DNA of 64,000 nucleotides from UBA1367 sp040268355 (lineage in GTDB: Bacteria; Actinomycetota; Coriobacteriia; Coriobacteriales; Atopobiaceae): assembly GCA_040268355.1 (NCBI GenBank), contig JAWRIT010000020.1, forward strand, positions 1-64,000, in the 5' to 3' direction. Below the pieces are notes generated by a model. It did not search any database, had not been told where the DNA came from, and was given only the letters and a program-made list of their open reading frames with translations. Positions 42,601 to 50,778 of this stretch are shown here, in pieces. The translations under genes were made by a program, and so were the position numbers. Positions within the stretch are counted from its first letter, which is position 1. Every line of letters starts with the position of its first letter.

Positions 42601-44026
42601 CGTAGACAAGCTTGAAAGCGCGTTCGGTATTTCTCGTTTCCATGGCAACGGCGACCACGACTTCGACGATGCGCTGCAAATCGTCAAAAGGTCTGCTGAT
42701 GCAGCGGGCATCGACGTGCCGAAGTTTGAGGGATGGGTTATTTCCGCCGCTTACCAGTACCTCGTTGACCATGGTTACGATACAGACGCTTTCGTCGGCC
42801 CCCTCGATGACGAAGGCTATCGCCATGGAGGCATCGACTATAAGATATCTGGTGCATTCGGAAGCGCCGACCATGGTTCAAGAAGCACGGTCATGACAGT
42901 CGCTGAGAAGTACGCCTGGTGCGCAAGGGCTGAAATCTGCGGTTTCATGGCAGACAGGGTGCCAATGTATAGGAGCGCCTGGCAGAACGGTAATACCAAC
43001 GAATCCTATGAGCTTGTCCACGACTACTCAGACCTGCTCAGTTATCAAAGCCCCCTTTTCGAGGCAACTGTGAACAGACTGACGGTGGAACGGGAGGGCA
43101 TCACACCGGTTTTCCCACCCGCTTTCACGTGCGAGGACGGCGATCAGTTATGTTCGGAGCAAGAGCTCAATGATTGGATCGGGGCGGGTGACGCCGAGTC
43201 CCTTGTTTCGCTCATCGAGCATGTGCCCGACGTTGATTTCTCGATTGATGGATCCACCGTTCCCGTTGCGCTATATGCAAGCGACTGGGGGATTTGCGGC
43301 AAGCAGGCCCGCGCTTGGATCTACGCTGGAGCCATGGCTTCCAGCGAACTTTCCAAGCTTTCGGAATTCGGGACGGTGGCAATAGCAGGCTACGACCATG
43401 CCTCCGCATTTGCTACGGGCATTGCTTGCGAAGCAACCTATATCTCGCCAGTCGAATACTTGTCAGCTCCTTGGCTTACCGAATACGACGAGGACCACGA
43501 GAGGGCTAAGATAGCCGATGTCCATGTCGAGGCATCACCTCTATCAGGAAGCGGTGTTGACAGCCTTACTGACATTGGAGATTGCTGGTATCGATTCCCC
43601 TCAAAGCTTGCGATGGACCTGTGTGGAGTAACGCGCACCGACGGCGTACGCTACTTCGATACGAATGGCATGGTCGCGTTTGAGGATATTGAGTATGGTG
43701 AGCCTTACAGGAAACATTACCAGGCTTTGCTTGCAAGCAGAGACAGACTTTATGGAGCCCTTGACGAGAGAGACTTGCATCCCGTTTGGTATGTCACTCT
43801 CCAAAGAGATGGCAACAGGCTTGCTGATGAACGGTTGCGTCAGGTCGATGCGCGCACCGAAACTTCTTGGCTGATTTGGATAGGGGCAGACGACAAGTAC
43901 TGTTCGTGTCTCATGTCGGATGAGTATCCCGTGCCAGAACGGACTTATGAACCATCAGGGCTAATTGCAGAATTCCTTGAAAAGTATGCCGCTCATGATG
44001 ACGAGGGCGAGGAAACAAGCGACTAG
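39632..44026 (+). CDS. Avs-like STAND NTPase with N-terminal Mrr-type nuclease
   Basis: The 1464-residue protein begins at TTG 39632 (TAGGTG before it). Residues 14-110 form an Mrr/PD-(D/E)xK domain: AFEELCCQLFETWG, GAGGDGGIEAYWYN and the QxK strand IGIQAKWF near 68. A STAND-type P-loop ATPase follows with GEQGTGKTCGF near 355, Walker B VAIFVDGLDE near 437 and a downstream SYSTRPH-like arginine segment (RFAYSTRPHG). The last 900 residues are helical and unassigned, where Avs proteins hold their TPR sensor. By this layout it is an antiviral STAND candidate that recognises phage proteins and then cuts DNA. Base composition is clearly AT-richer than neighbours. Confidence 0.75.
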   Translation: MGIFDKFNNQSLSNQDAFEELCCQLFETWGVHSRGFDSGWDYRDIRGAGGDGGIEAYWYNQNDDQYIGIQAKWFPKTITDNQYGQVRGSIKTAVELRPTLSTYIICIPHNLTSVHVGRGKIVTPGEEASWKSFVDEIAEDYPKVKFLLWDEHHIENLLQDPANEGRLRFWFKKSAVNPATVKLALNEAIQSLNDRYVPEITDDGGLATFLDNFFGTIESRKLTVKDIDACLDVCHSLEYVTDSFIGVGDKISDELKSSTIRCHDAICAYADALSQWRSALIAEPRGLINVASMTVDYGAIEEFESDIQDLKDKYKLTGHADELIKLIDKFRGLPGEYEIRQAMHYAFSSPHCLVVGEQGTGKTCGFASEATGYLNNGKHLPILLRAGDISEHDGWRQIITSALGLTDWTEAQLWQALSASAAMYDKREDDITVRAKVAIFVDGLDEKQPASRWTTLIRQGDAIAKEYPRMRFAYSTRPHGVERDGADDLWDCWYRIDKNGDVPAWKLFDRYIEHYSIDLDGNTRYKWLLKTPMELHMFCTAYGGRPIDREVSTCLTSLVRAEVKRLDEEYAARNAKSNGIHETPVWSTLAALANSFLLDDSPRDRAIIGGLIGVTGIQREDIGLMLDFLEMYGILTTVRNLGPTSVSPPVFTYQPGSRHLWDYFMAVMLMNTDDGMAAELLSKHKDTARMYAILLVEKCGTLPLESNALVNALGTGGARRVTIDALASAEKGAAGKFRQWALGEMAKGRESLSEIVNGIVVQVACEQDHPLGPLMFDEYMRTFPTPIERDRVWATPREMSNGYGLSMYYERDAVRHLPRLHENDHWNQMPLLLAWCLIAVSNLQRRHCRNELVQWAMTNPDEYAELFARFVNCDDPQVREDMFAIAEEVVCQGEADLSVKKRFADIVLEALFKNPDKPGNRDASLRHYGRMLVEHCGEKGLVGQKDIELCRPPYAVEDRSIALPIYAAAAESERMGGYETIHYDLARYVLVDKLESAFGISRFHGNGDHDFDDALQIVKRSADAAGIDVPKFEGWVISAAYQYLVDHGYDTDAFVGPLDDEGYRHGGIDYKISGAFGSADHGSRSTVMTVAEKYAWCARAEICGFMADRVPMYRSAWQNGNTNESYELVHDYSDLLSYQSPLFEATVNRLTVEREGITPVFPPAFTCEDGDQLCSEQELNDWIGAGDAESLVSLIEHVPDVDFSIDGSTVPVALYASDWGICGKQARAWIYAGAMASSELSKLSEFGTVAIAGYDHASAFATGIACEATYISPVEYLSAPWLTEYDEDHERAKIADVHVEASPLSGSGVDSLTDIGDCWYRFPSKLAMDLCGVTRTDGVRYFDTNGMVAFEDIEYGEPYRKHYQALLASRDRLYGALDERDLHPVWYVTLQRDGNRLADERLRQVDARTETSWLIWIGADDKYCSCLMSDEYPVPERTYEPSGLIAEFLEKYAAHDDEGEETSD

Positions 44027-44055
44027 CACATACTCCGTTCCCTCGCACCTTGTGA

Positions 44056-44089
44056 CAGCCCCTTAACCTCATCGCAGGTTAAGGGGCTG
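44056..44089 (+). terminator. Strong terminator at the right end of the defence island
   Basis: CAGCCCCTTAACCT (44056-44069) and AGGTTAAGGGGCTG (44076-44089) are perfect 14 bp arms with a 6 base loop, 30 bases past the STAND gene stop. Confidence 0.75.
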
Positions 44090-44137
44090 CCGCTTTCTCT
44101 GGCCGCCCAAAGTCTTAAACGGAAGGCAGGACAGAGC

Positions 44138-44671
44138 ATGGACGGTGAGCAGAATGGCACGCAAGAGGGCACGCAGAACGCGCAGGAGCAAGGGCAGCAG
44201 CAGCTCCAGCAGACGGCGTCAGTACAGGTAGACAACGGGGGCAACGAATCTGGAAACGCACCCGCCCCCGACTACGAACGACAGATCGCCGAGCGCGACG
44301 AGAAGATCGCATCCCTTGAGGCGCGGATCGCCGAGGCTGCCAAGAGCGCCGAGCAGGCGGAGAAACTCTCCGCCGAGATCGCCGAGCTTAAACAGGCAAG
44401 CGCAGACGAGCGTATCGACTTCTTCCTGCAGCTCGCGGGGTGCCGCAACGTGAAGGCTGCCCGTGCCGTCCTGGACGACTACGACGGCGGCATCGACAAG
44501 ATGAGGGAGGCCGAGCCCTGGCTCTTCGCCAAACACATGGGCGGCGACAACTCCGGCGGCCAGACCGGAAAGACAGGGCTTCCCAACGCGGGCGCGGCAT
44601 CCAACGAGGGCAAGACGATGGCCCACCGGCGCGAGATCGCCGGGCTCGCCGACGACAAGGACAAGGAATAG
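44138..44671 (+). CDS. Prophage scaffold protein (DUF4355-like)
   Basis: The 177-residue protein is Gln-rich at the start (GQQQLQQTASVQ), has a coiled coil at about 45-95 (RQIAERDEKIASLEARIAEA, AEKLSAEIAELKQ) and a globular end with FFLQLAGCRNVKAARAVLDD and PWLFAKHMGG. Length, coiled coil and position directly before a capsid gene fit phage scaffold proteins. The frame is intact, unlike the rest of the prophage. AGGACAGAGC precedes the ATG. Confidence 0.75.
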   Translation: MDGEQNGTQEGTQNAQEQGQQQLQQTASVQVDNGGNESGNAPAPDYERQIAERDEKIASLEARIAEAAKSAEQAEKLSAEIAELKQASADERIDFFLQLAGCRNVKAARAVLDDYDGGIDKMREAEPWLFAKHMGGDNSGGQTGKTGLPNAGAASNEGKTMAHRREIAGLADDKDKE

Positions 44672-44704
44672 GCCGGCACGCCCGGTAGGAAGTGAGGAAC
44701 CACC

Positions 44705-45362
44705 ATGCCTAACAGCATCGCATTCGTGAAGAACTACACCAGCCTGATCGACGAGGTCTACCAGCGCGCGGCCGTATCGACCGTGCTCAACTCCGGGCGC
44801 CGCATGGTGCGTGCCGGCCACAACGCCAAGGAGATCATGATTCCGAAGATCAGCGTCACCGGCCTTGGCGACTACACCCGAAACGTCGGCTACAAGACCG
44901 GCACCATCACCTACGAGTTCGAAACCAAGACGTTCAACTACGACCGCGGCATCCGCCTGCTCGCCGACGTCATGGACGTGGAGGAGGCCGGCGTCCTGGA
45001 TTGCTTCGTTGGAGGTGGGCGCCGAGCTGCAGCGCACGCAGGTGGCGCCCGAGGCCGACGCCTTCACCTTCAGCCAGATCGCCTCCCACGACGGCGTGGC
45101 CATGACGAGCGAGGACCTGTCTGCCGCCTCCGCGACCGACATCCTGGCGTCGCTGCGCGAGGTCACGAGCGACATGGACGAGAAGCAGGTCTCCACGGGG
45201 TCGCGCATCCTGTTCATCACACTGACGCTCAAGGGCGTGCTGGACGACTTCTCCTACGCGAGCCCGACGCGCTCCAACCGCATGCTCGAACGCTTCAGCC
45301 GCGTGGTGGAGGCGCCGCAGGTGCGCTTCTGCGCGGCGATCGACCTGCTTTCCGGCGGCGAT
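44705..45362 (+). pseudogene. Prophage major capsid protein, frameshifted and truncated
   Basis: ATG at 44705 (AGTGAGGAACC before it) reads MPNSIAFVKNYTSLIDEVYQ and TGTITYEFETKTFNYDRGIR. An extra base near 45005 moves the frame to EVGAELQRTQVAPEADAFTF through SYASPTRSNRMLERF. The protein breaks off after IDLLSGGD near 45362, where another gene begins mid-sequence. The fold is of the coat type found after DUF4355 scaffolds. Confidence 0.7.
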
Positions 45363-46278
45363 CTCACAGCGATTCGAGGTGGATGCGTCCGGCTACTCGT
45401 CGGGTTCCGCGCAGCCCTGGGACGGCGTCAAGTCTCAGGTCACGCGCGTCGTCTTCGATTCCGCCTTCGCTGACGCAGACATGACGAACCTGGCCTACTT
45501 CTGCATGTCCTTTTCCAACTGCACGGAGGTCGTGGGCCTCCAGTACCGCGCTGGCGTGACCGACGTGAAGCAGATGTTCTCGAGCTACAACAGCCTGGAG
45601 GCCATCTACGCCATGACGTTCGACAACTCGACCATCACGAGCTACAGCACGGTCCTCTACGGGTGCAACCGGCTTGTGGGCAGCACGGACGGCTTCGTGC
45701 CCACGAGCACGAGCGGCAAGACCGTGCTCAAGGTTAGTTCCGGCGGCGCGCCGACGGACCTGGGCAGCGACGCCCGCACGTGGTTCCACGCCTTCTACTA
45801 CGCCGACGACGCCGGCGTGCTCTCGGCGAGTTCTGCGGCGGACTCCACAAAGGAGCTCATCGCCACGAACCGGATCTGCGCCATCGGCAAGTACCAGGGG
45901 CTGGGCTTCACGCCGTAGGACGGCAACACAGGCGCGACGCACCGCGAGCACCTTGCCAGCGCGAGCTTCGCGGCCGACATGGCCACGTTCGCGTACCTGA
46001 ACCTGAACCACCTGTTCTACAGCTGCACGAACCTTGCTGCTGTTTCTGGCCTGGACAACTTGGCGAACGTCTAATACATGCGCTTCGCGTTCGCCTCGTC
46101 GGCGGTGACGGAACTGGACTTCCGAGGCTTCAACCCATCTAAGCTGAAGGACGTGGCCTACCTCTTCTCGAGCAGCCTGGTTGGCGGCAACGGGACTGCC
46201 TACGCGAGCTCCAAGGCCAGCTACAACCACTTCCGCATCGACACGGCGAGCACGCCCGGATACCTGACAGCAGCCTAG
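45363..46278 (+). pseudogene. Prophage fibre-like protein with BspA/DUF285 repeats, truncated
   Basis: The frame joins the capsid fragment without a start and reads FEVDASGYSSGSAQPWDGVK, VTDVKQMFSSYNSLEAIYAM, STVLYGCNRLVGSTDGF, then stops at 45918 (TAG) and 46074 (TAA) before RFAFASSAVTELDFRGFNPS and KDVAYLFSSS. The 20-26 residue units with M-F/L-x-x-C-x-x-L are DUF285 (BspA-like) repeats, common in phage tail or surface proteins of this bacterial class. The 5' part is lost, so a deletion fused capsid to fibre. Confidence 0.7.
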
Positions 46279-46342
46279 CGCTTGGGGATAAACTTGACGT
46301 CATCCTCTGCAATCGGTAAGGCCTTATCCTTCACGATAGGGC

Positions 46343-46504
46343 CTATCTTGTCCCTTGCAAAACGACAGCGCCTCCGCCTAAAACCAGGGCGCCTAGTCCA
46401 ACTTTCTTCGCACGTTCGGCGGCGACGCCTTTGTGGTACTCGCAAACCGGCAGCTTAGATCCTTCTGGAAGCTCCTTTTTACAGATGATGCATTTGGCAG
46501 CCAT
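46343..46504 (-). CDS. 53-residue zinc-ribbon-like small protein
   Basis: MAAKCIICKKELPEGSKLPV then CEYHKGVAAERAKK and a hydrophobic glycine-rich end (GLGALVLGGGAVVLQG). The pattern C-x-x-C...C-x-x-H is a single zinc knuckle. Its ATG overlaps the stop of the preceding zinc-ribbon gene by one base (TAATG), which argues strongly for a real, coupled gene. A GATAGGGCCTATC palindrome covers its stop. Confidence 0.65.
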   Translation of the reverse strand: MAAKCIICKKELPEGSKLPVCEYHKGVAAERAKKVGLGALVLGGGAVVLQGTR

Positions 46505-47637
46505 TATTGTCCCTGGCTTTCTTCGTCGTCTTCCTCCGGTCCTTCTTCGTCAATCACGATGGAACCATCACCCAACAACCCTGCCGGCTCTTCTGAGCTT
46601 TCAATTTGCAAGCTTACTACCGAACTCGATATCTCCACGAAACCCCTGACGATGTCTTCGCGGTTGCCCTTGCTGTAAGAATTGAGCAGGCGTAGCGTCT
46701 CTGGGTTTTCTAGCTTGTTTTCCAAGATGAACTGTTTGAACTGCCCAAGCGCGGCGTTGGCAGCTTCCGGCTCCTCGAGGACGCGATAAGCCGCGTATTC
46801 CGTCTTGGCCATGAGCGCAACTACCGTAAGGTCGACCATTGCGGTGTTGGCCGCCTTGCCCCAATCTTTCGCTTTGCCTTGTTTTCCCATGGCCAGCAAT
46901 AGTTCAGCTTTGAAGTTCCCTTGCAGTGTGCATCTTGCCTGAGTTGCTGACGAGGCGATATCGAGGATCTTTATTTCGCGAAGGCGTGAATCCTCGATGA
47001 GCATGGCTTGTTGTAGTTGCTGCCAGGCGCTTTCCGCCAGGGCTATCCTGTCCGCCTGGTTCTCGATCCGAAGCGCCTCGACGTTGGCGGCTACGGCTTC
47101 GATCGCATCCATGATGTTCGCCATCATCACCTGCATCTGGATATCAACGACCGACTGCGTCATGTCCTGCGGCATCTGCTCCGCCTTGAGCCTTGCCTGC
47201 TCGACAACATGGCCTGTCTTCTTGCTCCTCAATGTCGGCAGCAGGGCGCCTGTCTTCTTCTCGACGCTCAGCACGAGCTCGCCGTTTTTCATCATCTCCT
47301 CGGCTGCTGCGGTGAAGTCCGCCACATACTTGATGTCTCCACGGCCCACGAGCTTCTTGATGATGTCGTAGATTGCCGGAGCGAATCGAGCCATGTTGTC
47401 GGCATCGGCCAGGAACTTTACGAGCGATTCGTTGTTCTTGGCAGGAATAAGGCTCATGCCATTGTCGAAGACAGAGGCTTCGAGCACCGTCACTCTGGGC
47501 GTGACCGTAGCGGGAGGCAGCGAACTTATCGGGACGATATCTGTTCCTTCGCTCTTTGCGGTGAATCCGCAGTGAGGGCAAGTGGTCGCGCTAGAAGATA
47601 TCTTCGCATGGCATTCGGGGCAGAAGATCAATGACAC
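46504..47637 (-). CDS. Zinc-ribbon protein of unknown function
   Basis: The 377-residue protein starts with a double-Cys zinc ribbon (FCPECHAKISSSATTCPHCG), then a long mainly helical body (VVDIQMQVMMANIMDAIEAV, LLLAMGKQGKAKDWGKAANT) and an acidic C-terminus (DEEGPEEDDEES). I cannot name the body. GAAGGAGTGAACTC precedes a GTG start at 47637. It lies inside the prophage remnant on the opposite strand and is co-transcribed with the 53-residue protein. Confidence 0.7.
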   Translation of the reverse strand: MSLIFCPECHAKISSSATTCPHCGFTAKSEGTDIVPISSLPPATVTPRVTVLEASVFDNGMSLIPAKNNESLVKFLADADNMARFAPAIYDIIKKLVGRGDIKYVADFTAAAEEMMKNGELVLSVEKKTGALLPTLRSKKTGHVVEQARLKAEQMPQDMTQSVVDIQMQVMMANIMDAIEAVAANVEALRIENQADRIALAESAWQQLQQAMLIEDSRLREIKILDIASSATQARCTLQGNFKAELLLAMGKQGKAKDWGKAANTAMVDLTVVALMAKTEYAAYRVLEEPEAANAALGQFKQFILENKLENPETLRLLNSYSKGNREDIVRGFVEISSSVVSLQIESSEEPAGLLGDGSIVIDEEGPEEDDEESQGQ

Positions 47638-47673
47638 GAGTTCACTCCTTCTCGTTATTTCACTTAACTTTCC

Positions 47674-47702
47674 ATTATCGACGTTTTCTCCTGGACTGTC
47701 AT
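47674..47702 (-). promoter_or_regulatory. Promoter of the zinc-ribbon pair
   Basis: On the minus strand ATGACA (-35) and GATAAT (-10) are separated by 17 bases, about 40 bases before the GTG start. Confidence 0.6.
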
Positions 47703-47803
47703 TAGCTCGAAGCCTGCTAGTTGCGGTTGTAGCGACCTTGTGACATGAGCCGACGCTCTCAGCAGCTGGGGTATCGGTCTATTCCTATGTCACGGAGGTC
47801 TGG

Positions 47804-48200
47804 ATGGAGTCAATTGTCGTCGCGATCATCACGGGCGTCGTGACGCTGGCAGGCACCATCCTCTCCAGCCCGAAGATCCGTGTCGTCATGGAGGTCAAGC
47901 TGGACGCCCCACGGCGAAGGTCGAGAAGCTCGGAGCAGGTCCTGAAGCGCACCCACAAGCTCGAGCGGGACATGGCCGTTGCGAAGAGCGACATAGCAGA
48001 CCCCCGAGAGGAAGGTGGCCTGACATGGACGAGTCCCCTGCAAGCAGCGACTGGAAGTGGCACCCGCTGCGCACGGTGGTGCAGGACGTGCTGGGCGTGG
48101 TGGTCACGACCCTGGACCTACTCCATGCACGCTCGCGTGAACGAGATCCTGGGCGGAGGCTCCGGCAGCGCAATGCTCTTCACCTACAAGCCGCAGGTCT
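47804..48200 (+). pseudogene. Prophage holin-like/lysis module remnant
   Basis: ATG at 47804 starts MESIVVAIITGVVTLAGTIL (one membrane helix) followed by MEVKLDA and, after a local frame disturbance, LKRTHKLERDMAVAKSDIAD, like small XhlA-type phage proteins. An overlapping frame at 48025 reads MDESPASSDWKWHPLRTVVQ, DVLGVVVTTLDLL and then breaks; NEILGGGSGSAMLFTYKPQV appears in the first frame. Two or more former lysis genes are joined by deletions. Confidence 0.5.
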
Positions 48201-48562
48201 TGGCTGCGTCGTCTGCTCGAGGAGCCGAGCCTGCACCTTCTCCCTGCCGGCACAAGGTTCTGTCCCCTTCGCGCCGGGGCTCCCCGTCACCCATCATGTC
48301 GTGACGAAGCGCCTCCAGCCGCTCACGGCAGCAGGTCGTGCTGTGCTGGCGGAGCTGTCCGAATGCATGCGGAACGTCTGTCACAGCGATGAGTGACCTG
48401 CCTCTTTGTCCTTGCCGGCTGGAAGCTAAATCCAGAGTATGTCGAACTCCGTCCTGAGCTCCGAGACATAGATACGTGGGGATTTGCACCCCGCCTCGTG
48501 ACCCCTACCGCTTGCACCAACATGCGGAAGGGTCACAGAAGAGTCGTCCTCGCCACAGTGGT
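48201..48562. other. About 360 bases with no supported gene
   Basis: Right end of the prophage remnant. No frame with start signals; nothing recognisable. Confidence 0.4.
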
Positions 48563-49018
48563 TTAGAGCCTCTTCTGCAGGTACACCATGTCCACAAGCC
48601 GCACGCCGTCCTCCCAGATGGGGTGGTCGTAGTTGTCGGTGAAGAAGTCCGGTACCACATGGTGCCGCACGAAGCCGCACTGCTCGTAGAAGGGCACGGT
48701 GAGGGGGCTGTCTCCCGTCCCCACCTGCAGCGCATGGAAGCCCCGATCCGCGCAGGCGCGTGCCGCGAAGTCAAGCAGGGCGCGGCCGTAGCCCCTCCCC
48801 TGGAAGCGCGGGTCCACCGCGAGGCTCTTGACCTCGGCCAGGCCACCGTCCTCATCGGTGACCAGGACCTCCCCCACCATACCCGAATCCTCAAGCACCC
48901 ACATGGTTCCGCTGCCCAAGTAGCGCTCAACCATGTCCCGCTGCTCGTCAGCAAGCAGGAGCAGAGGGAGGTAGGCCCTGCGGTCACCCGTCACCTCGCG
49001 GATCCTCACGGCATCCAT
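48563..49018 (-). CDS. GNAT-family N-acetyltransferase
   Basis: The 151-residue protein (MDAVRIREVTGDRRAYLPLL) shows the GNAT core: GEVLVTDEDGGLAEVKSLAV, the acetyl-CoA pyrophosphate loop FQGRGYGRALL near 85, and the C-terminal PFYEQCGFVRHH. It ends VRLVDMVYLQKRL. The substrate is unknown. ATG at 49018 fits the family start; an in-frame ATG at 49087 adds 23 residues without a ribosome site. A relic of a similar C-terminus lies at 9782-9946. Confidence 0.85.
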   Translation of the reverse strand: MDAVRIREVTGDRRAYLPLLLLADEQRDMVERYLGSGTMWVLEDSGMVGEVLVTDEDGGLAEVKSLAVDPRFQGRGYGRALLDFAARACADRGFHALQVGTGDSPLTVPFYEQCGFVRHHVVPDFFTDNYDHPIWEDGVRLVDMVYLQKRL

Positions 49019-49392
49019 GGCGATGCAAGCGTCTTTTCGTTCATACTTGTGCTGCTCCTCAACTGGGCAGATTATGTCCGTCTCCATTCAGTTTACAGAG
49101 ATTGCAGGGTGCCTTTGAGGTCGAGGCTAGTCCCGAAGGCATCCGATGGGGACAACGAGCACGCTGTCGCCCCGCCTGTACCCATACTTCGCACCAATGA
49201 CCACCAGATCCGGCGGCTTAATGAGACATGTAGACAAGCGCCTCTACGAGGGTGAGTCGGTGCTGACATCCCGAAAGGGTTCGCTGAACAACGTCACGTA
49301 TCTTAACGAAGCATTTTGAACTGCGGACACGATGCTTTTCACGGCACCCGCCTGCGCTGGCGCGGCGAAATAGACGTGTCTCAAGTTGACGC
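49019..49392. other. 374-base gap with possible decayed frames
   Basis: On the minus strand KPPDLVVIGAKYGYRRGDSV and RYVTLFSEPFRDVSTDS are protein-like but separated by a stop and carry no start signals. They may be parts of a lost gene. No other feature seen. Confidence 0.35.
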
Positions 49393-49677
49393 TTAGGCAG
49401 GTAGGGCGACATCCAGCTTGTAGCCAAGTGCCCGAACGACCTTTTGCACGGTGTTGAAAGACGGATTGCCCGTGGGCGAGAGCGCCTTGTAGAGGCCATC
49501 GCGGGTGATGCCGGTGTCCTTCGCCAGCTGCGTCATGCCCCTCGCGCGGGCGATGTCGCCGAGGGCGGCGGACACGAGCGAGGGGTCGCCGTCTTCGAGT
49601 GCGGCGTTCAGATATGCGACGATATCCTCGTCGGTCTCAAGGAATTCGGCCGCATCGTATGTGGTTGCCTGTTTCAT
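49393..49677 (-). CDS. HigA-like antitoxin (addiction module antidote protein)
   Basis: The 94-residue protein (MKQATTYDAAEFLETDEDIV) has the typical AEFL start, YLNAALEDGDPSLVSAALGD, then an HTH GMTQLAKDTGITRDGLYKAL, ending NPSFNTVQKVVRALGYKLDV. This is the antidote family paired with RelE-type killers. GAGGTGAAGCG precedes the ATG. It lies 16 bases after the toxin gene. Confidence 0.9.
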   Translation of the reverse strand: MKQATTYDAAEFLETDEDIVAYLNAALEDGDPSLVSAALGDIARARGMTQLAKDTGITRDGLYKALSPTGNPSFNTVQKVVRALGYKLDVALPA

Positions 49678-49693
49678 CGCTTCACCTCGCATC

Positions 49694-49990
49694 TCACTCG
49701 TATTCCCGGTTCAGTTTCTTCGCCTTTTCTATATCGCGCTGCTGCGACGATTTGTCACCACCTACGAGCAGCAGGACTATCTCGCCTCCGCGGTTCGCGA
49801 AGTACAATCGGCATCCCGGACCATAGTCGATACGCAACTCAAATACACCATCGCCCACCGGCTTCGAATCGCCTAGGTTGCCCGTCAAAGAAATCCGGCG
49901 AATTCGCAAGTTGATGCGCGACTTGGCACTCGAATCTTTCAGGCGCTTCAGCCACTTCGCGAACTCGTCTGTTCTCCTGACCTCTATCAT
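49694..49990 (-). CDS. HigB/RelE-like toxin (addiction module killer protein)
   Basis: The 98-residue protein matches the killer family: IEVRRTDEFAKWLKRLKDSS, KSRINLRIRRISLTGNLGDS, KPVGDGVFELRIDYGPGCRL, YFANRGGEIVLLLVGGDKSS then QQRDIEKAK. It should cut mRNA or bind ribosomes. The toxin gene comes first, as in HigBA. ATG at 49990 is chosen; GTG at 50008 is an alternative. An inverted repeat GTATA-N6-TATAC lies at 50000-50015. Confidence 0.9.
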   Translation of the reverse strand: MIEVRRTDEFAKWLKRLKDSSAKSRINLRIRRISLTGNLGDSKPVGDGVFELRIDYGPGCRLYFANRGGEIVLLLVGGDKSSQQRDIEKAKKLNREYE

Positions 49991-49999
49991 GCACTGATT

Positions 50000-50015
50000 G
50001 TATATCACAGTATAC
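50000..50015. promoter_or_regulatory. HigBA operator/promoter
   Basis: GTATA and TATAC arms with a 6 base spacer overlap a minus-strand TATACT -10 hexamer (50014-50009), ten bases before the toxin start. Binding by the HigA-like protein is inferred. Confidence 0.5.
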
Positions 50016-50118
50016 GTTTAGACAATGGGTAACGTTGCCTAAAACCCCTGATTCCCAAGTTCATCGAAACGCTTCCAAGGCTCAACAGAACATGTTGCGA
50101 TGGGCCATAAAGGCGAGG

Positions 50119-50160
50119 CTTTCACCATGGCCCCGGAATGGGCCGGGGCAACGGTGAAAG
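50119..50160. repeat. Large two-part palindrome left of the transposase remnant
   Basis: Outer arms CTTTCACC/GGTGAAAG and inner arms GCCCCGG/CCGGGGC form a long cruciform-capable hairpin. Confidence 0.6.
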
Positions 50161-50171
50161 GAGGCCGACAG

Positions 50172-50227
50172 CGGTCAGGAGAAAGAGGGGCGAGCGCCCC
50201 GGCGTGTCTTTGGCCTCGCCCTGACCG
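50172..50227. repeat. Second nested palindrome left of the transposase remnant
   Basis: Outer arms CGGTCAGG/CCTGACCG and inner GGGGC/GCCCC. With the palindrome at 50119-50160 it gives a REP/BIME-like block. Confidence 0.6.
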
Positions 50228-50257
50228 ACAACGGAAGTCGCGTACCGGAGTCGCGTA

Positions 50258-50276
50258 CCGTACACCTTTTTGACTC
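50258..50276. repeat. Left terminal inverted repeat
   Basis: CCGTACACCTTTTTGACTC matches the reverse complement of 50777-50795 at 18 of 19 positions. The pair brackets the transposase remnant. Confidence 0.75.
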
Positions 50277-50316
50277 AACCTTCTATGCAAGAAAGACCAT
50301 CCTCAAAGGGGGCTGA

Positions 50317-50778
50317 CCCGACCCCATCCTCGACGGCCCGCAGCTCATGGAAGCGGTTAGATACGTCCACCAGAACCCTAGTGAGGCAATGATCTGCAGC
50401 TACAACCGATACCGTTGGAGCAGCTACGCGGCGTATGTCGAGGGGGGTGAGGCTGCCTTCCCTCCCCTGCCAATCCACAGCGTTACCGAATTCGTCTTAG
50501 ATGTCTTCGGCGGGATGGACGGACTAGTCAGGTTTCACTCTGAGGAGGGCGACTTCGACCTCACAAGACAGGCAGCCAGAGTCCCCGTAGCGCTCTCCGA
50601 AGCAGCCTCGAGAGCACTTGCGAAGGAGCTCCTGGGAGCGGAGCGCCTCGCCGCACTCCCCTCCCTAAGAAAGGCAGAACGAGATGTGAACCTAGCCACG
50701 CTCAAGAAGGCGGGCCTGTCCGTACGACAGATCGAGCGGATTACTGGAATCGGGAGAAACATCATCCAGCGAGCGTGA
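50317..50778 (+). pseudogene. REP-associated tyrosine transposase (RayT-like), N-terminally truncated
   Basis: The open frame after a TGA at 50314 reads ILDGPQLMEAVRYVHQNPSE (the Y-x-H-x-NP motif with the family's signature), YNRYRWSSYAAYVEGG and an HTH-like end (LKKAGLSVRQIERITGIGRN). The upstream half with the HUH motif is missing, so the enzyme is inactive. It is bounded by inverted repeats at 50258-50276 and 50777-50795. Confidence 0.75.
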
